In this document: positions 16,588 through 23,732 of the stretch, in pieces
Position numbering within the stretch: position 1 is the first letter of the stretch
How the letters are laid out: each line of letters opens with the position of its first letter
From: Corynebacterium lactis RW2-5
GTDB taxonomy: Bacteria; Actinomycetota; Actinomycetes; Mycobacteriales; Mycobacteriaceae
Direction: 5' to 3'
DNA length: 64,000 bases
Assembly (NCBI RefSeq): GCF_001274895.1
Contig: NZ_CP006841.1
Span: forward strand, 2,046,001 to 2,110,000
Position numbers and translations under genes: made by a program
The notes under the pieces: generated by a model
Told to the model about the DNA's origin: nothing
Database searches by the model: none
What the model saw: the letters and a program-made list of their open reading frames with translations, nothing else

Positions 16588-17111
16588 GGCTCCCTCTTCC
16601 TTGAGACGTTCCTAGGGGTATCAAACAGGCTGGGCTGACCCAGTGGATTGACTGGCCGCTGAGCGGCCAGTCGGTACGCAGTCTCGTCCCAACCATCAGC
16701 CACGGCAGCACGCACGTCGCGAGAGCGCTGTACTCGCGAGCGAGTCTGCGTATCAAGGCCAGGCCTTGTACCGCGGGCGCGACCAGTGCGGGAAGCGTAG
16801 CCCATATTGGCCGCGCGAGTCGAGGCAATCACATGCGTGCAACCGACACGGACGCACAGCGGTTCATTGCAACGATGATCCGCAACCACCTCAGCATCTG
16901 CAATATCAACACCCGACAACATCAACGCGAAACGATGCGCAGACACCGAATACTGCTTTCCATCAACACGAAAGTTGATTCGCCCGTAACCATCGGGAGA
17001 CGAAATCGCACCGGTGAAAATCCAACACCCATCCGGCGACGAGGCTTGGACAACCTTCGCCCAGAACGCCTCAACAACACGGTCAGGAACCGTCGGCGGC
17101 AGGGTGACCAT
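16584..17111 (-). CDS. HNH-type nuclease-like protein (element A)
   Basis: A protein of about 175 residues with WIFTGAISSPDGYGRINF near residue 32, a helix SAHRFALMLSG, and the metal-binding HNH-like core ADHRCNEPLCVRV...HVIAST near residues 75-100, as in small HNH nucleases of phages and plasmids. The C terminus is basic (RSRVQRSRDVR). Start ATG 17111 is preferred because it aligns with the paralogue; it overlaps the coiled-coil gene by 29 bp. A frameshifted paralogue lies at 35710-36203 in element B. It may process element or competitor DNA; the role is unproven. Confidence 0.65.
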   Translation of the reverse strand: MVTLPPTVPDRVVEAFWAKVVQASSPDGCWIFTGAISSPDGYGRINFRVDGKQYSVSAHRFALMLSGVDIADAEVVADHRCNEPLCVRVGCTHVIASTRAANMGYASRTGRARGTRPGLDTQTRSRVQRSRDVRAAVADGWDETAYRLAAQRPVNPLGQPSLFDTPRNVSRKREP

Positions 17112-17487
17112 CACTATTATCCTCAGCCTCGACAACAGATTCGCCTTCGATTACGGTCTCCGTGTCTTCCTCTGCAGCATTCTGACTGTCATCAGCATCG
17201 TGACCCGCATCAGTCTTTCGGAAGTGAGCGGACCCAACCAGACCCAATGCGTCATTGATCTGCCGGGTAGGCATCGAGAAATCAGCAGCGAGCTTTTTCT
17301 TGCTTTCCCCTTCATCAAGCAGCCGGTCGAGCGCATACCCCAGAGCCTCATTCGCCTCATCTATCGCTTCCAAGGCGATGAACGCATCGGTGCGGGCCGA
17401 CTGCATTCGCGCCAGACGCCCGGACTCTTCCTTCTGGAGCTCTCGCGCGCGACGTCGCGCCTCTACTCTCCTGTCTTTTGCAACCAT
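17083..17487 (-). CDS. Charged coiled-coil accessory protein (element A)
   Basis: A 134-residue protein starting MVAKDRRVEARRRARELQKE (basic, helical), followed by a predicted coiled coil (ARTDAFIALEAIDEANEALG), a KKKLAADFSMPTRQINDALG segment that resembles a small HTH, and an acidic tail. A paralogue is at 36175-36579 in B and a decayed one at 16150-16400. It always precedes the HNH gene, so they probably act together in mobilisation or regulation. It may be the protein that reads the shared upstream motif at 17513-17530. Confidence 0.6.
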   Translation of the reverse strand: MVAKDRRVEARRRARELQKEESGRLARMQSARTDAFIALEAIDEANEALGYALDRLLDEGESKKKLAADFSMPTRQINDALGLVGSAHFRKTDAGHDADDSQNAAEEDTETVIEGESVVEAEDNSDGHPAADGS

Positions 17488-17512
17488 GCATCGCAGAAAA
17501 CCAGGGGCAGAC

Positions 17513-17530
17513 AAAAAAGTTAAGACCTAC
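17513..17530 (-). promoter_or_regulatory. Shared GTAGGTCTTAACTTTT element, coiled-coil gene A
   Basis: On the minus strand GTAGGTCTTAACTTTTTT sits about 25 bp before the coiled-coil start at 17487. The same 16-mer precedes both relaxase remnants (18893, 37798) in the same orientation relative to the gene, and a variant precedes the B coiled-coil gene (36607). It is a promoter or operator shared by the mobilisation genes. Confidence 0.6.
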
Positions 17531-17744
17531 CCCCCCACAGCAATTGACTTCGATCAGCCAACAGCTTTCAACCAACAAAAGTGAATCAACAGCTCTTCCA
17601 CGGCCATGGATACACTGGCTAAAAGCTGATGCGTAGCCTCCGCCCACCAATTGAAAGGCTATTCGCAGTCAAAGAGGATAGTCATCATCGCTGAAACTCG
17701 CTCCTGGCCAGTCTTCAACGCTCGAACTGCTGCTATCTCCTGAT

Positions 17745-17960
17745 CTAATGCCGTCGAATCGAATTCTTGACCCCCCCATCCTCGACATACTTTCCCACTC
17801 TCAAGCCAGCCCCCTGACACAACGAACCGACGATGCCATCAACTTGACTATTAGTAGCATCGAAAGGATTGATGCCTGCCAAGCCTAATACCCCAGCAAG
17901 GGAAACCCAATCTGCGGTCGCAAGAATCTCTTCTCGAACTTTTAAAGGCAAGCTACGCAC
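17745..17960 (-). CDS. Small hypothetical protein
   Basis: A 71-residue open frame starting GTG 17960, with AAAGG about eight bases upstream. The product MRSLPLKVREEILATADWVS continues with a hydrophobic LAGVLGLAG segment and ends in a basic NSIRRH. No family is recognised. It lies in the segment that differs between elements A and B. Confidence 0.35.
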   Translation of the reverse strand: MRSLPLKVREEILATADWVSLAGVLGLAGINPFDATNSQVDGIVGSLCQGAGLRVGKYVEDGGVKNSIRRH

Positions 17961-18139
17961 GATGAACCTTTAAGGGCTTCGTGTGATTTGGGGGGGGGTA
18001 TTGAAATCAATAACGAAACCACCAGATTTACTTTTTATGAAAATGAAGCTAATCCCCTCGCGGGCACTAACACTCACTAGCCCAGCAACCACGCGAAGGC
18101 AGCCCATCCTTTTCAGCACCTAGCTGACGCAGGTAAAAC

Positions 18140-18379
18140 TTAGGCTGCGTTGTCGCCTGACAGATACATGCTTACGGCAGAAGAGATGAGCGCAAGCTCA
18201 CTAACGCCTTCTTCTTTAGCACGGGCAGCCAGCTTCTCACTGAGCGTATGCGGAAGAAAATCCGTGATACCTACGCCCCAATTGAACTCGGCATTATCCA
18301 GCCGGTCCTTCGACCATCCCGCCTCAAAGTCTTCGGCAACAGCTAGCTCTTCGGGCGTCATATTTTCATTCATCGCCAT
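18140..18379 (-). CDS. Antitoxin-like protein of a two-gene toxin-antitoxin locus
   Basis: A 79-residue acidic protein (MTPEELAVAEDFEAGW near the start) ending in a helix ALISSAVSMYLSG. The C-terminal part (LSEKLAARAKEEGVSELALI) resembles the ribbon-helix-helix regions of small antitoxins. ATG 18379 has GAAAGG seven bases upstream and overlaps the stop of the upstream gene by 10 bp, indicating coupling. It probably neutralises the 18370-18615 product and autoregulates. Family assignment is by size, charge and arrangement only. Confidence 0.5.
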   Translation of the reverse strand: MAMNENMTPEELAVAEDFEAGWSKDRLDNAEFNWGVGITDFLPHTLSEKLAARAKEEGVSELALISSAVSMYLSGDNAA

Positions 18380-18615
18380 CCAATCCTTTCTGTGTACACG
18401 CGGCGAGCGACCATAGCGTGAAAAATCTTCTGCTGACCATCTGAATAGATCTCACCGCCAACCTCGAGTAATCGGGCATGAGAGTCGAACCCCAATCGGA
18501 TAACCTTCAGCGGATCATCTCGTTCCGTGAAACTCGCAATCGGACGATTCCATGCCTGAAGAATATCCGACTTCTCAATCCCATGCCGCAGCGCAGACGG
18601 CAACAACCTGATCAT
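18370..18615 (-). CDS. Putative toxin (BrnT/DUF4258-like)
   Basis: An 81-residue basic protein from ATG 18615 (MIRLLPSALRHGIEKSDILQ). The pattern SALRHGI...DI.QAWNRPI...LGFDSHARLLEVGGEI...IFHAMVARRVY matches a widespread actinobacterial small-toxin fold with conserved H, R and D residues. The upstream in-frame ATG at 18657 would add 14 residues. It precedes and overlaps the antitoxin-like gene, a toxin-first order. It may stabilise element A. Element B carries no counterpart in this position. Confidence 0.5.
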   Translation of the reverse strand: MIRLLPSALRHGIEKSDILQAWNRPIASFTERDDPLKVIRLGFDSHARLLEVGGEIYSDGQQKIFHAMVARRVYTERIGWR

Positions 18616-18774
18616 GCACCCCATCATCACGCTGAAACGCTCTACATCACCAAACAACAGCTTAGCTGCCCTGTTGCCATCTCATGGTTCCTTCATCACC
18701 AACACACCAACACGTTCCGCCCCTTAATCCTCACCAACATCGTCACCATTCGTTGCCTGTTGACTTCGCCACAT

Positions 18775-18890
18775 TCGACCTAAAGGTCGACACACCTCTG
18801 GCAGATATACATCTGCGACTTCTTGTGGGTGACCTGCGTGAACATAGGCGGGTGCCGAAACGCCCAAGGTCGTCATCGTTCGGAAGGCAA
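18775..18890. other. oriT-like region, copy A
   Basis: Three short inverted repeats precede the relaxase: TCGACC-TAAA-GGTCGA at 18775-18790, GCAGAT-ATAC-ATCTGC at about 18801-18816, and a GGCG/CGCC stem at 18847-18864. They are followed by the shared regulatory motif and the MobF start at 18936. Clustered inverted repeats directly upstream of a relaxase gene are the usual layout of an origin of transfer. The nick site cannot be placed by eye. The 1.49-kb segment shared with element B begins at base 18790, the last base of the first hairpin. Confidence 0.45.
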
Positions 18891-18892
18891 AA

Positions 18893-18908
18893 GTAGGTCT
18901 TAACTTTT
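18893..18908 (+). promoter_or_regulatory. Shared GTAGGTCTTAACTTTT element, relaxase A
   Basis: The 16-mer ends 27 bp before the relaxase ATG at 18936. It is identical to the copy at 37798 and to the inverted copy upstream of the coiled-coil gene at 17513. Confidence 0.6.
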
Positions 18909-18935
18909 CGCCGCATCATTCCTAACCTCTGGCCC

Positions 18936-19648
18936 ATGATGTCGATTCGAGTGGTCAATGCAGGCGATGGGTACGCCTATCTGCTGCGCAATGTGGCAAC
19001 CTCCGACGTCGACACCTCCGTCGGAACTCGACTCGGTGACTACTACCAGGAAACCGGAACCCCACCCGGGCGGTGGTTCGGCCGAGGAATCGCCGGACTG
19101 CATTCAACGGTCGTCACTGACGGCTCTGTCGTGGACAAGGAGCACATGGCGGCCCTCTACGGTGAGGGGCTACACCCGGAGGCAGATGCGAAAATCGCTG
19201 CCGGTGCCGCCATTGCTGATGTCCAGTTGGGCCGAGCGTATCCGATTTACAATGGCGGCGACGAGGTCCTGGCTGAGATCGCCAAGCGCGAAAAGCAGTT
19301 CCGCTATGAGCACGGTCGGCGCCCTGACACCGACGAGCGCAACACCATCGCCGTTGACGCCGCCAGGGCTCAGTACGCGGCAGCAACCGGATTTGATCAC
19401 GCGTCGCCACGGGAGATTTTGGCGTGGGTCAATGAGAAAAAGAACTCAGTGCGGCAGGCAACCGCTGGCTTTGACCTGACATTTTCCCCAGCAAAATCCA
19501 TCAGCGTGCTGTGGGCACTTGGCGATGAGGACACCCGGAAAACGATTGAATCGGTCCATGCCAAGTGCGTCAACGACACATTGGACTGGGTTGATAAGAC
19601 GGCTCTTCGCACTCGGTGTGAGCTAACCCGGGATGACGCTGACGTCTT
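18936..19648 (+). pseudogene. MobF (TrwC/TraI-type) relaxase, truncated, copy A
   Basis: About 237 residues of a conjugative relaxase: MMSIRVVNAGDGYAYLL with the candidate catalytic tyrosines near the start, GTPPGRWFGRGIAGL near residue 46, and GFDLTFSPAKSISVLWALGD near residue 182, hallmarks of the MobF N-terminal domain. It breaks off in the IS3 fragment before the conserved three-histidine metal site and the helicase domain, so it cannot nick DNA. The break is identical in copy B (37841). Confidence 0.85.
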
Positions 19649-20160
19649 TTTTACAAGTTCCAGCTCCTTTTCCAAAACAGCCTTGTCAACAAGCAGTTGA
19701 GCCATTTGCTTTTTCAATTCTGCAGGATCATCGGCTAATGATTTCTCGAATGCTGCTCGGGTGGGCATGCGAGTGTGCTCTTTGCGTTCTCTGTTCGACA
19801 TCAAACCCCATTTTCCCTCTTCACGGTGGCGTTGTGCCCAAGAATAGACACTCATCTTTGAGCGCAGCCCGCATTCCACAGCAATGTCAGCTGGCCTCCA
19901 ACCAGCGTTGAAGAGCTCAACAGCACGAAGCTTGACCTCAAACGGGTAGCGGGTCAATGTATTTGACTGTTTGCGGGGTCGACCAGGTTTGGCGGGTTCA
20001 CGCAACCATTTGTACAGCGTCCATCGCCCTGGATAACCAAGTTCACGGACGGCCTTGGTCACCGATTGAGTGCGCTTGTAAACCTGCAGAGCTCTGCGTC
20101 GCTGCTCCTTGGTGTATGAGCGGTTCATGATGGAATCCTCCAAGATTCCGTCCGCATCCC
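19649..20160 (-). mobile_element. IS3-family fragment, orfA 5' part, copy A
   Basis: From ATG 20128 (minus) the frame reads MNRSYTKEQRRRALQVYKRT, a helix-turn-helix, then a second HTH (RAVELFNAGWRPADIAVECG) and a C-terminal leucine-zipper-like helix (KKQMAQLLVDKAVLEKELEL), as in double-HTH OrfA proteins of the IS3/IS150 type. It stops at about 19649, where relaxase sequence joins; orfB and the other IS end are gone. The deletion that fused the IS to the relaxase removed the rest of the transfer region. Confidence 0.8.
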
Positions 20161-20206
20161 CTTTTGTCCTTTAACCCTCCCCCGTCGCGTTCCTCAGACG
20201 CAAGAA

Positions 20207-20236
20207 ACCCCCGATTCGCTTTCGCGAACCGAGGGT
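20207..20236 (-). terminator. Element-borne tRNA terminator, copy A
   Basis: On the minus strand ACCCTCGGTTCGC pairs with GCGAATCGGGGGT around a GAAA tetraloop and is followed by TTCTTG. It lies 6 bp inside the att repeat. In the first integration it would have replaced the displaced chromosomal terminator of the tRNA. An identical copy is at 39113-39142. Confidence 0.7.
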
Positions 20237-20241
20237 TCCAA

Positions 20242-20282
20242 CTTAGTGGCGGGGGCAGGATTCGAACCTACGACCTCTGGGT
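20242..20282. repeat. Attachment site 2 (junction of elements A and B)
   Basis: The 41-bp att repeat, identical to 8188-8228 and 39148-39188. The following bases (CAGTAGCC) do not continue the tRNA. Preceded by the element A right end and followed by the element B left end, it is the internal junction of the tandem array. Confidence 0.9.
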
Positions 20283-20370
20283 CAGTAGCCAAGATTAACG
20301 CCTGGCATGGTTCGCTTTGGCGCTACAAAAATGGCTCGTGGCAGGCACAACATATTTTTTTAACCCCCAA

Positions 20371-20426
20371 GACCGCACACCCGCATACCCAATTGCGGTC
20401 ATGCCCGCAGGCGGGCTTGACCGCAT
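20371..20426. repeat. Octamer-phased repeat array 2 (7 units)
   Basis: Seven 8-bp units in strict register: gACCGCAC, aCCCGCAT, acccaatt, GCGGTCat, gCCCGCag, GCGGGCtt, gACCGCAT. Forward (GMCCGC) and inverted (GCGGKC) cores alternate. Confidence 0.75.
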
Positions 20427-20500
20427 TGCTGGACTTGCGAGCGGCAAACAGGGTATCGCGCTTAAACAAGCAATCACGCTCGATACAGCACCAGCAAGAC

Positions 20501-20564
20501 GACCGCATATAGGCATGACCGCGCGACCACATGCGGTAACGCAAACATACCCGCACGACCACAA
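20501..20564. repeat. Octamer-phased repeat array 3 (8 units)
   Basis: Eight units in register: gACCGCAT, ataggcat, gACCGCgc, gACCaCAT, GCGGTaac, gcaaacat, aCCCGCAC, gACCaCAA. It ends about 80 bp before the integrase start, so it may overlap the integrase control region. Confidence 0.7.
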
Positions 20565-20645
20565 GGTAGCCCCTAGCTGAACGCTAGATTTCCTAAAGAT
20601 TACTGTTATATAACGCTAAAGTGAACAAAAGAATTCAATGAACTC

Positions 20646-21520
20646 ATGCTTATCAGTGATCGCGCGAACCTTGCACCTATTCCCGCTGGGTGGGAATTAC
20701 CTCTCCGAAACTGGGAAATCCACTTACGAGCGCAAGGAATGCGACCGGCCACAATCGATACCCGTATCCGCCATGTTCGACGTTTGGCCCGTGAACTTCA
20801 CGCGCCAACACCAAGCACAGTTACTGAATCAGCCCTCACTGCCTGGAGCGGTGAGAAAAACTGGCATCCGGAAACCAGGCACGCATATCACGCGAGCGTA
20901 CGGACGTTTCTGCGCTGGTTTGCAACGGACTCCCACTGCCCGGAGTTGCCAACGCTGCCAAGTGTTAAACGCCCAGTTCCCCCTCCACGTCCGATCCCCG
21001 AGGAAATCCTCGCCGAAATACTTGCTGAGGTTACTGACCGCACCGAACTTATCCTGCGGCTGGCTGCTGAGCTTGGACTTCGAGCAGGAGAAATCGCACG
21101 ACTACGCACAGACCGCTTTGCCGCCTCCCCTCGGGCATTTGGAACCTCACCGTCGAGGGCAAAGGTGGCAGAGAGCGAATCCTTCCTGTTCCCGCCAAGC
21201 TGGCTGCAATGCTGCGCCGAAGATCCCACCAAGTCAACTCACACTGGTTTTTCCCAGGCCGAATCGATGGGCACTTATCTTCCCGGTACGTCAGCAAACT
21301 CGCCTCACGAGCGCTTCCCGGCACCTGGACGCTTCACCCACTGCGGCACAGGTTCGCCACCGTCGGATATCAGGCCTCCCATGACCTGCTCTCCATTCGA
21401 CAGGCGCTAGGCCACACCAGCGTGCAAACCACCACACGCTACACCGCGTCAGACACAACTGGACTGATCTCAATCACACGCGCAACGCAATTGACACCAT
21501 CCGACGAAAGGAATCACACA
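20646..21520 (+). pseudogene. Tyrosine recombinase (integrase), frameshifted
   Basis: The first frame, from ATG 20646, encodes a SAM-like core-binding domain (LRNWEIHLRAQGMRPATIDT) and the catalytic-domain start with the first Arg in ELGLRAGEIARL near residue 155. At about 21130-21140, in CCTCCCCTCGGG, homology moves to the -1 frame (GIWNLTVEGKGGRERILPVP), which carries HPLRHRFA (His-x-x-Arg), LGHTSVQ (His) and TTTRY (catalytic Tyr). All active-site residues exist but in two frames. The second frame has no stop before the parA start codon, so a shifted product would continue into ParA. It should catalyse integration at the tRNA if the frame is restored. Confidence 0.8.
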
Positions 21521-22115
21521 ATGACGACAATCGCAATCTGTAACAACAAAGGTGGTACGGGGAAAACCACGTCTACAATCATGCTGGCAACCTACTTCTC
21601 AACGCTGGGCAAAAACGTCGCTGTCCTTGACGCTGACCCCCAAGGATCTGCGACGGATTGGTCGCTGCTGGCTGCCGAAGCCAATAATCCGTTGCCCTTC
21701 CCAGTCACTCCCGTCAACAAACGCTCTATCAGCATCTCCCCTACCGGCGCAGACATCGTGCTGATTGACTGTCCTCCCGGCGACCCTGCACTCATCGACG
21801 CGGCACTACGCACCGCCGACGCTGTCATCGTGCCAACCTCGCCATCTGGAATTGAAGTAGCTCGCATGTGGGAGACACTCGAAATCATCACCGACAAGCC
21901 CGCTGCAGTACTCATCACCTCAGCACAGCTAAACACCACGACCCTTGAAGACTTACTCAACGCACTCGACGAGGCTGGCGTTCCAACTTTTTCCAACATC
22001 ATTCTCGCACGTCAAGCAATCAAACGAGCATGGGGCACCACCCCCCTCCCAATGGCACGGATACGACGGCGTTGCTGATGAGATCCTCACAGAATTCCTA
22101 CCGCAAAATCGCTAG
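21521..22115 (+). CDS. parA: ParA-family partition ATPase, frameshift near the C terminus
   Basis: From ATG 21521 (GAAAGG upstream) the protein begins MTTIAICNNKGGTGKTTSTI, a deviant Walker A, with Walker A' VLDADPQGSATDW and Walker B IVLIDCPPGDP near residue 80. This is the small type Ib/Ia ParA fold lacking an N-terminal HTH. In the unshifted frame it ends at TGA 22078 with an atypical tail (RAWGTTPLPMARIRRRC). Moving one base at the CCCCCC run (about 22041) restores the usual WHGYDGVADEILTEF tail, ending at TAG 22113-22115. ParA would move or position the element's DNA together with the RHH protein 52 bp downstream. Confidence 0.8.
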
Positions 22116-22138
22116 CCCGCATACGGGCATGACCGCAT
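22115..22138. repeat. Octamer-phased repeat array 4 (3 units)
   Basis: gCCCGCAT, aCGGGCat, gACCGCAT. It begins on the last base of the restored ParA stop codon and precedes the RHH gene by about 30 bp, the position expected for an operator or centromere site of a ParA/RHH operon. Confidence 0.75.
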
Positions 22139-22166
22139 TAATCACGAGAAGAAGGAAAACAATCAA

Positions 22167-22382
22167 ATGAGAAAACCCACCAATGCTATGCACAAGCCAG
22201 CTACCACGCCAAAGCGCGCACGCGATACTTTCACGCAAGCCACCCAAACTGACAATCGCGTCCATCTCACCGTTCGCATTAGCCCGGAACTTCGACACCG
22301 GCTCAACATTTACGCCGCAGAAAACCAGCGCACGGTCACCGATATCGTGACACAAGCCGTCACCGACCTACTCGACTCCTAA
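22167..22382 (+). CDS. Ribbon-helix-helix DNA-binding protein (ParB/omega-like partner)
   Basis: A 71-residue protein. The N-terminal 30 residues are basic and unstructured-looking (KPATTPKRARDTFTQA). The C-terminal half is a typical RHH fold: beta strand RVHLTVRIS, helix PELRHRLNIYAAENQ and helix TVTDIVTQAVTDLL. Small RHH proteins encoded next to ParA (ParG, omega) bind arrays of short repeats as centromere-binding proteins and repress their own operon. Context therefore suggests the partner of ParA and the reader of the octamer arrays. CopG-type copy control is an alternative. Confidence 0.7.
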   Translation: MRKPTNAMHKPATTPKRARDTFTQATQTDNRVHLTVRISPELRHRLNIYAAENQRTVTDIVTQAVTDLLDS

Positions 22383-22442
22383 ACCACTACCGAAAGAATG
22401 TTCTGCAATTCAGACCGCCAAATCCGAGCACCGTGCAATCAT

Positions 22443-22482
22443 GCCCGCATGACCACACGCCCGCCTGACCGCACGCCCACAC
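22443..22482. repeat. Octamer-phased repeat array 5 (5 units)
   Basis: gCCCGCAT, gACCaCAC, gCCCGCct, gACCGCAC, gCCCaCAC: five direct units in perfect 8-bp phase, between the RHH gene and the next membrane protein. Confidence 0.8.
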
Positions 22483-22501
22483 TTCACGGAAAAGAGGACT
22501 C

Positions 22502-22960
22502 ATGACCTACCCATCTACTAACTATGAGCATCACCCCCAGGACAACCAGCAACTTCCTAAATACGACATTCAAAAGCTGGCTATCAACCTCGGTGCGCTC
22601 ACCGTACTCGGAGGTGTCGTCGCATTCGCCGTCATCTTCCTTGTATCAGCCACCATCAACGCATTCAGCAACCAACCAGTGCCCGAACTATCTGAATCAC
22701 TGTTTCTCGCAGTGTGCTCCGCACTAATCGGCCTGTGCTTCGGTTTGATCTACCTTCCTATAGACGGCACTGGAAACGAAGGACTGTACAAGGTAGCGGT
22801 CGGCGCACTAACTGCCGTGGTCTCAGTCGTTTACGTCCTCTACGGCGGACTGCTCGGCGGTGACTGGTCAACGCTCAAGATCCTTGCCGTTTTCCTCTGT
22901 GCAGCAGCAATCGCAATCATGGCACCTGCCCGCATTGCACCAGCAGTCAACTACGCCTAA
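22502..22960 (+). CDS. Four-helix membrane protein, unknown
   Basis: A 152-residue protein with a polar N terminus (about 25 residues, rich in His, Gln and Tyr) and four hydrophobic helices, for example ALTVLGGVVAFAVIFLVSAT, FLAVCSALIGLCFGLIYLPI and LKILAVFLCAAAIAIMAPA. AAAGAGG precedes ATG 22502. It is part of the element backbone between the RHH gene and the next small membrane protein. I recognise no family; surface exclusion or element maintenance are guesses. Confidence 0.55.
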   Translation: MTYPSTNYEHHPQDNQQLPKYDIQKLAINLGALTVLGGVVAFAVIFLVSATINAFSNQPVPELSESLFLAVCSALIGLCFGLIYLPIDGTGNEGLYKVAVGALTAVVSVVYVLYGGLLGGDWSTLKILAVFLCAAAIAIMAPARIAPAVNYA

Positions 22961-23048
22961 TCCAAAAGCACTCAATCGAGCAACACAAACTTGCTCGATT
23001 GAACAGCTTCATACTTCTTCATCTCGCAACTACCCAGACTTCCAACAT

Positions 23049-23080
23049 GCCCGTCTCACCGCACGCGGTACTGACCGCAT
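23049..23080. repeat. Octamer-phased repeat array 6 (4 units)
   Basis: gCCCGtct, cACCGCAC, GCGGTact, gACCGCAT in phase, ending 17 bp before the next start codon. Confidence 0.7.
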
Positions 23081-23097
23081 AGAGAAGGGATATTCCC

Positions 23098-23472
23098 ATG
23101 ATGCCTTACTACATTTTCATGTTCTTCGTAGCCGTCTTTTTGTGGCGCAAATTCCGCAACCTGACCGATTTTCTAATTCGCTTCGTTCCGCTCGGCATCA
23201 TTTGCGCAATTCTCTATGTTGTCGTCGCCACCCCGTTTGTCCTCTTCGGTGAAGTCTTGCATAAGCGCGAAGACGGTAAGAACTGGCGGGAACAGCAAAT
23301 TGAACAGACAGGCATTGACCCTTGCGCTGAACAACCTGACCAAGGCGATGACGTCCTGCCAGGAGTATCACAGCAATCCTTGGAAGACGCCAACACTCTG
23401 TCATGGGAAGAAAGAGATCAAAGACTTAAGGACAGCTACGACTTGATGATTAAGTGCAAGCACGGCGAATAG
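23098..23472 (+). CDS. Small membrane-anchored protein of the element backbone
   Basis: A 124-residue protein with two N-terminal hydrophobic helices (YYIFMFFVAVFLW and FVPLGIICAILYVVVATPFVLF) and a charged cytosolic tail containing SLEDANTLSWEERDQRLKDS. ATG 23098 or the adjacent ATG 23101 is the start, with GAAGGG upstream. Its C-terminal 34 residues have a relict homologue at 13703-13806 in element A. Function unknown; its conservation between elements suggests it belongs to the maintenance backbone. Confidence 0.6.
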   Translation: MMPYYIFMFFVAVFLWRKFRNLTDFLIRFVPLGIICAILYVVVATPFVLFGEVLHKREDGKNWREQQIEQTGIDPCAEQPDQGDDVLPGVSQQSLEDANTLSWEERDQRLKDSYDLMIKCKHGE

Positions 23473-23519
23473 CGGACATGCGGGCATGACCGCAGTCCTG
23501 CACGCCGGCATGCGGGCAG
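23472..23519. repeat. Octamer-phased repeat array 7 (6 units)
   Basis: GCGGaCat, GCGGGCat, gACCGCag, tcctgcac, gCCgGCAT, GCGGGCag in phase. It starts on the last base of the preceding stop codon. Confidence 0.75.
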
Positions 23520-23558
23520 CGCATTACGAAAAATTGTGATGGACTATACACTCACCCT

Positions 23559-23732
23559 ATGGATCGAATTGAACGTAAAGTCCGCAATGCCGTTGCCTCC
23601 ACACAAGCCGAGGGAGTCCACCTCGACGAAGAGGATATTAAAGCGGCCCACCGCCTAGCCCGAGGTCAATCCACAGCTGCTGACGAGATTCGCAAACTGG
23701 GCTTCATTCCGAACGAAGACTCAAACCAGTGA
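23559..23732 (+). CDS. VbhA-like antitoxin of a Fic toxin
   Basis: A 57-residue protein, MDRIERKVRNAVASTQAEGV..., overlapping the Fic start by four bases (GTGA). Residues 14-19, STQAEG, fit the class I Fic-inhibition motif (S/T)xxxE(G/N), where the Glu points into the Fic active site and blocks productive ATP binding. The rest is an acidic-to-basic helical pair ending KLGFIPNEDSNQ, like VbhA. There is no strong ribosome site; a TATACA sequence just upstream could allow a leaderless transcript. Identification rests on motif, size and position. Confidence 0.7.
   Translation: MDRIERKVRNAVASTQAEGVHLDEEDIKAAHRLARGQSTAADEIRKLGFIPNEDSNQ

Larger units (their letters stand above)
8188..20241. mobile_element. 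Integrative element A (12.05 kb, integrase lost)
   Basis: Bounded by the tRNA-derived repeats at 8188 and 20242. From left to right it has a GC-rich octamer array, an IS6 composite transposon, a relict backbone gene, an amino-acid-type biosynthetic operon, the coiled-coil/HNH pair, a toxin-antitoxin pair, an oriT-like region, a truncated relaxase, an IS3 fragment and a terminator. No integrase is present: the region where element B keeps int, parA and other backbone genes has been replaced by the transposon, so A should need B's recombinase to move. Confidence 0.8.

Noticed and set aside
20638-21384. Open frame overlapping the integrase in another frame
   Set aside because: Its product has no recombinase features; the integrase motifs are in the two other frames.
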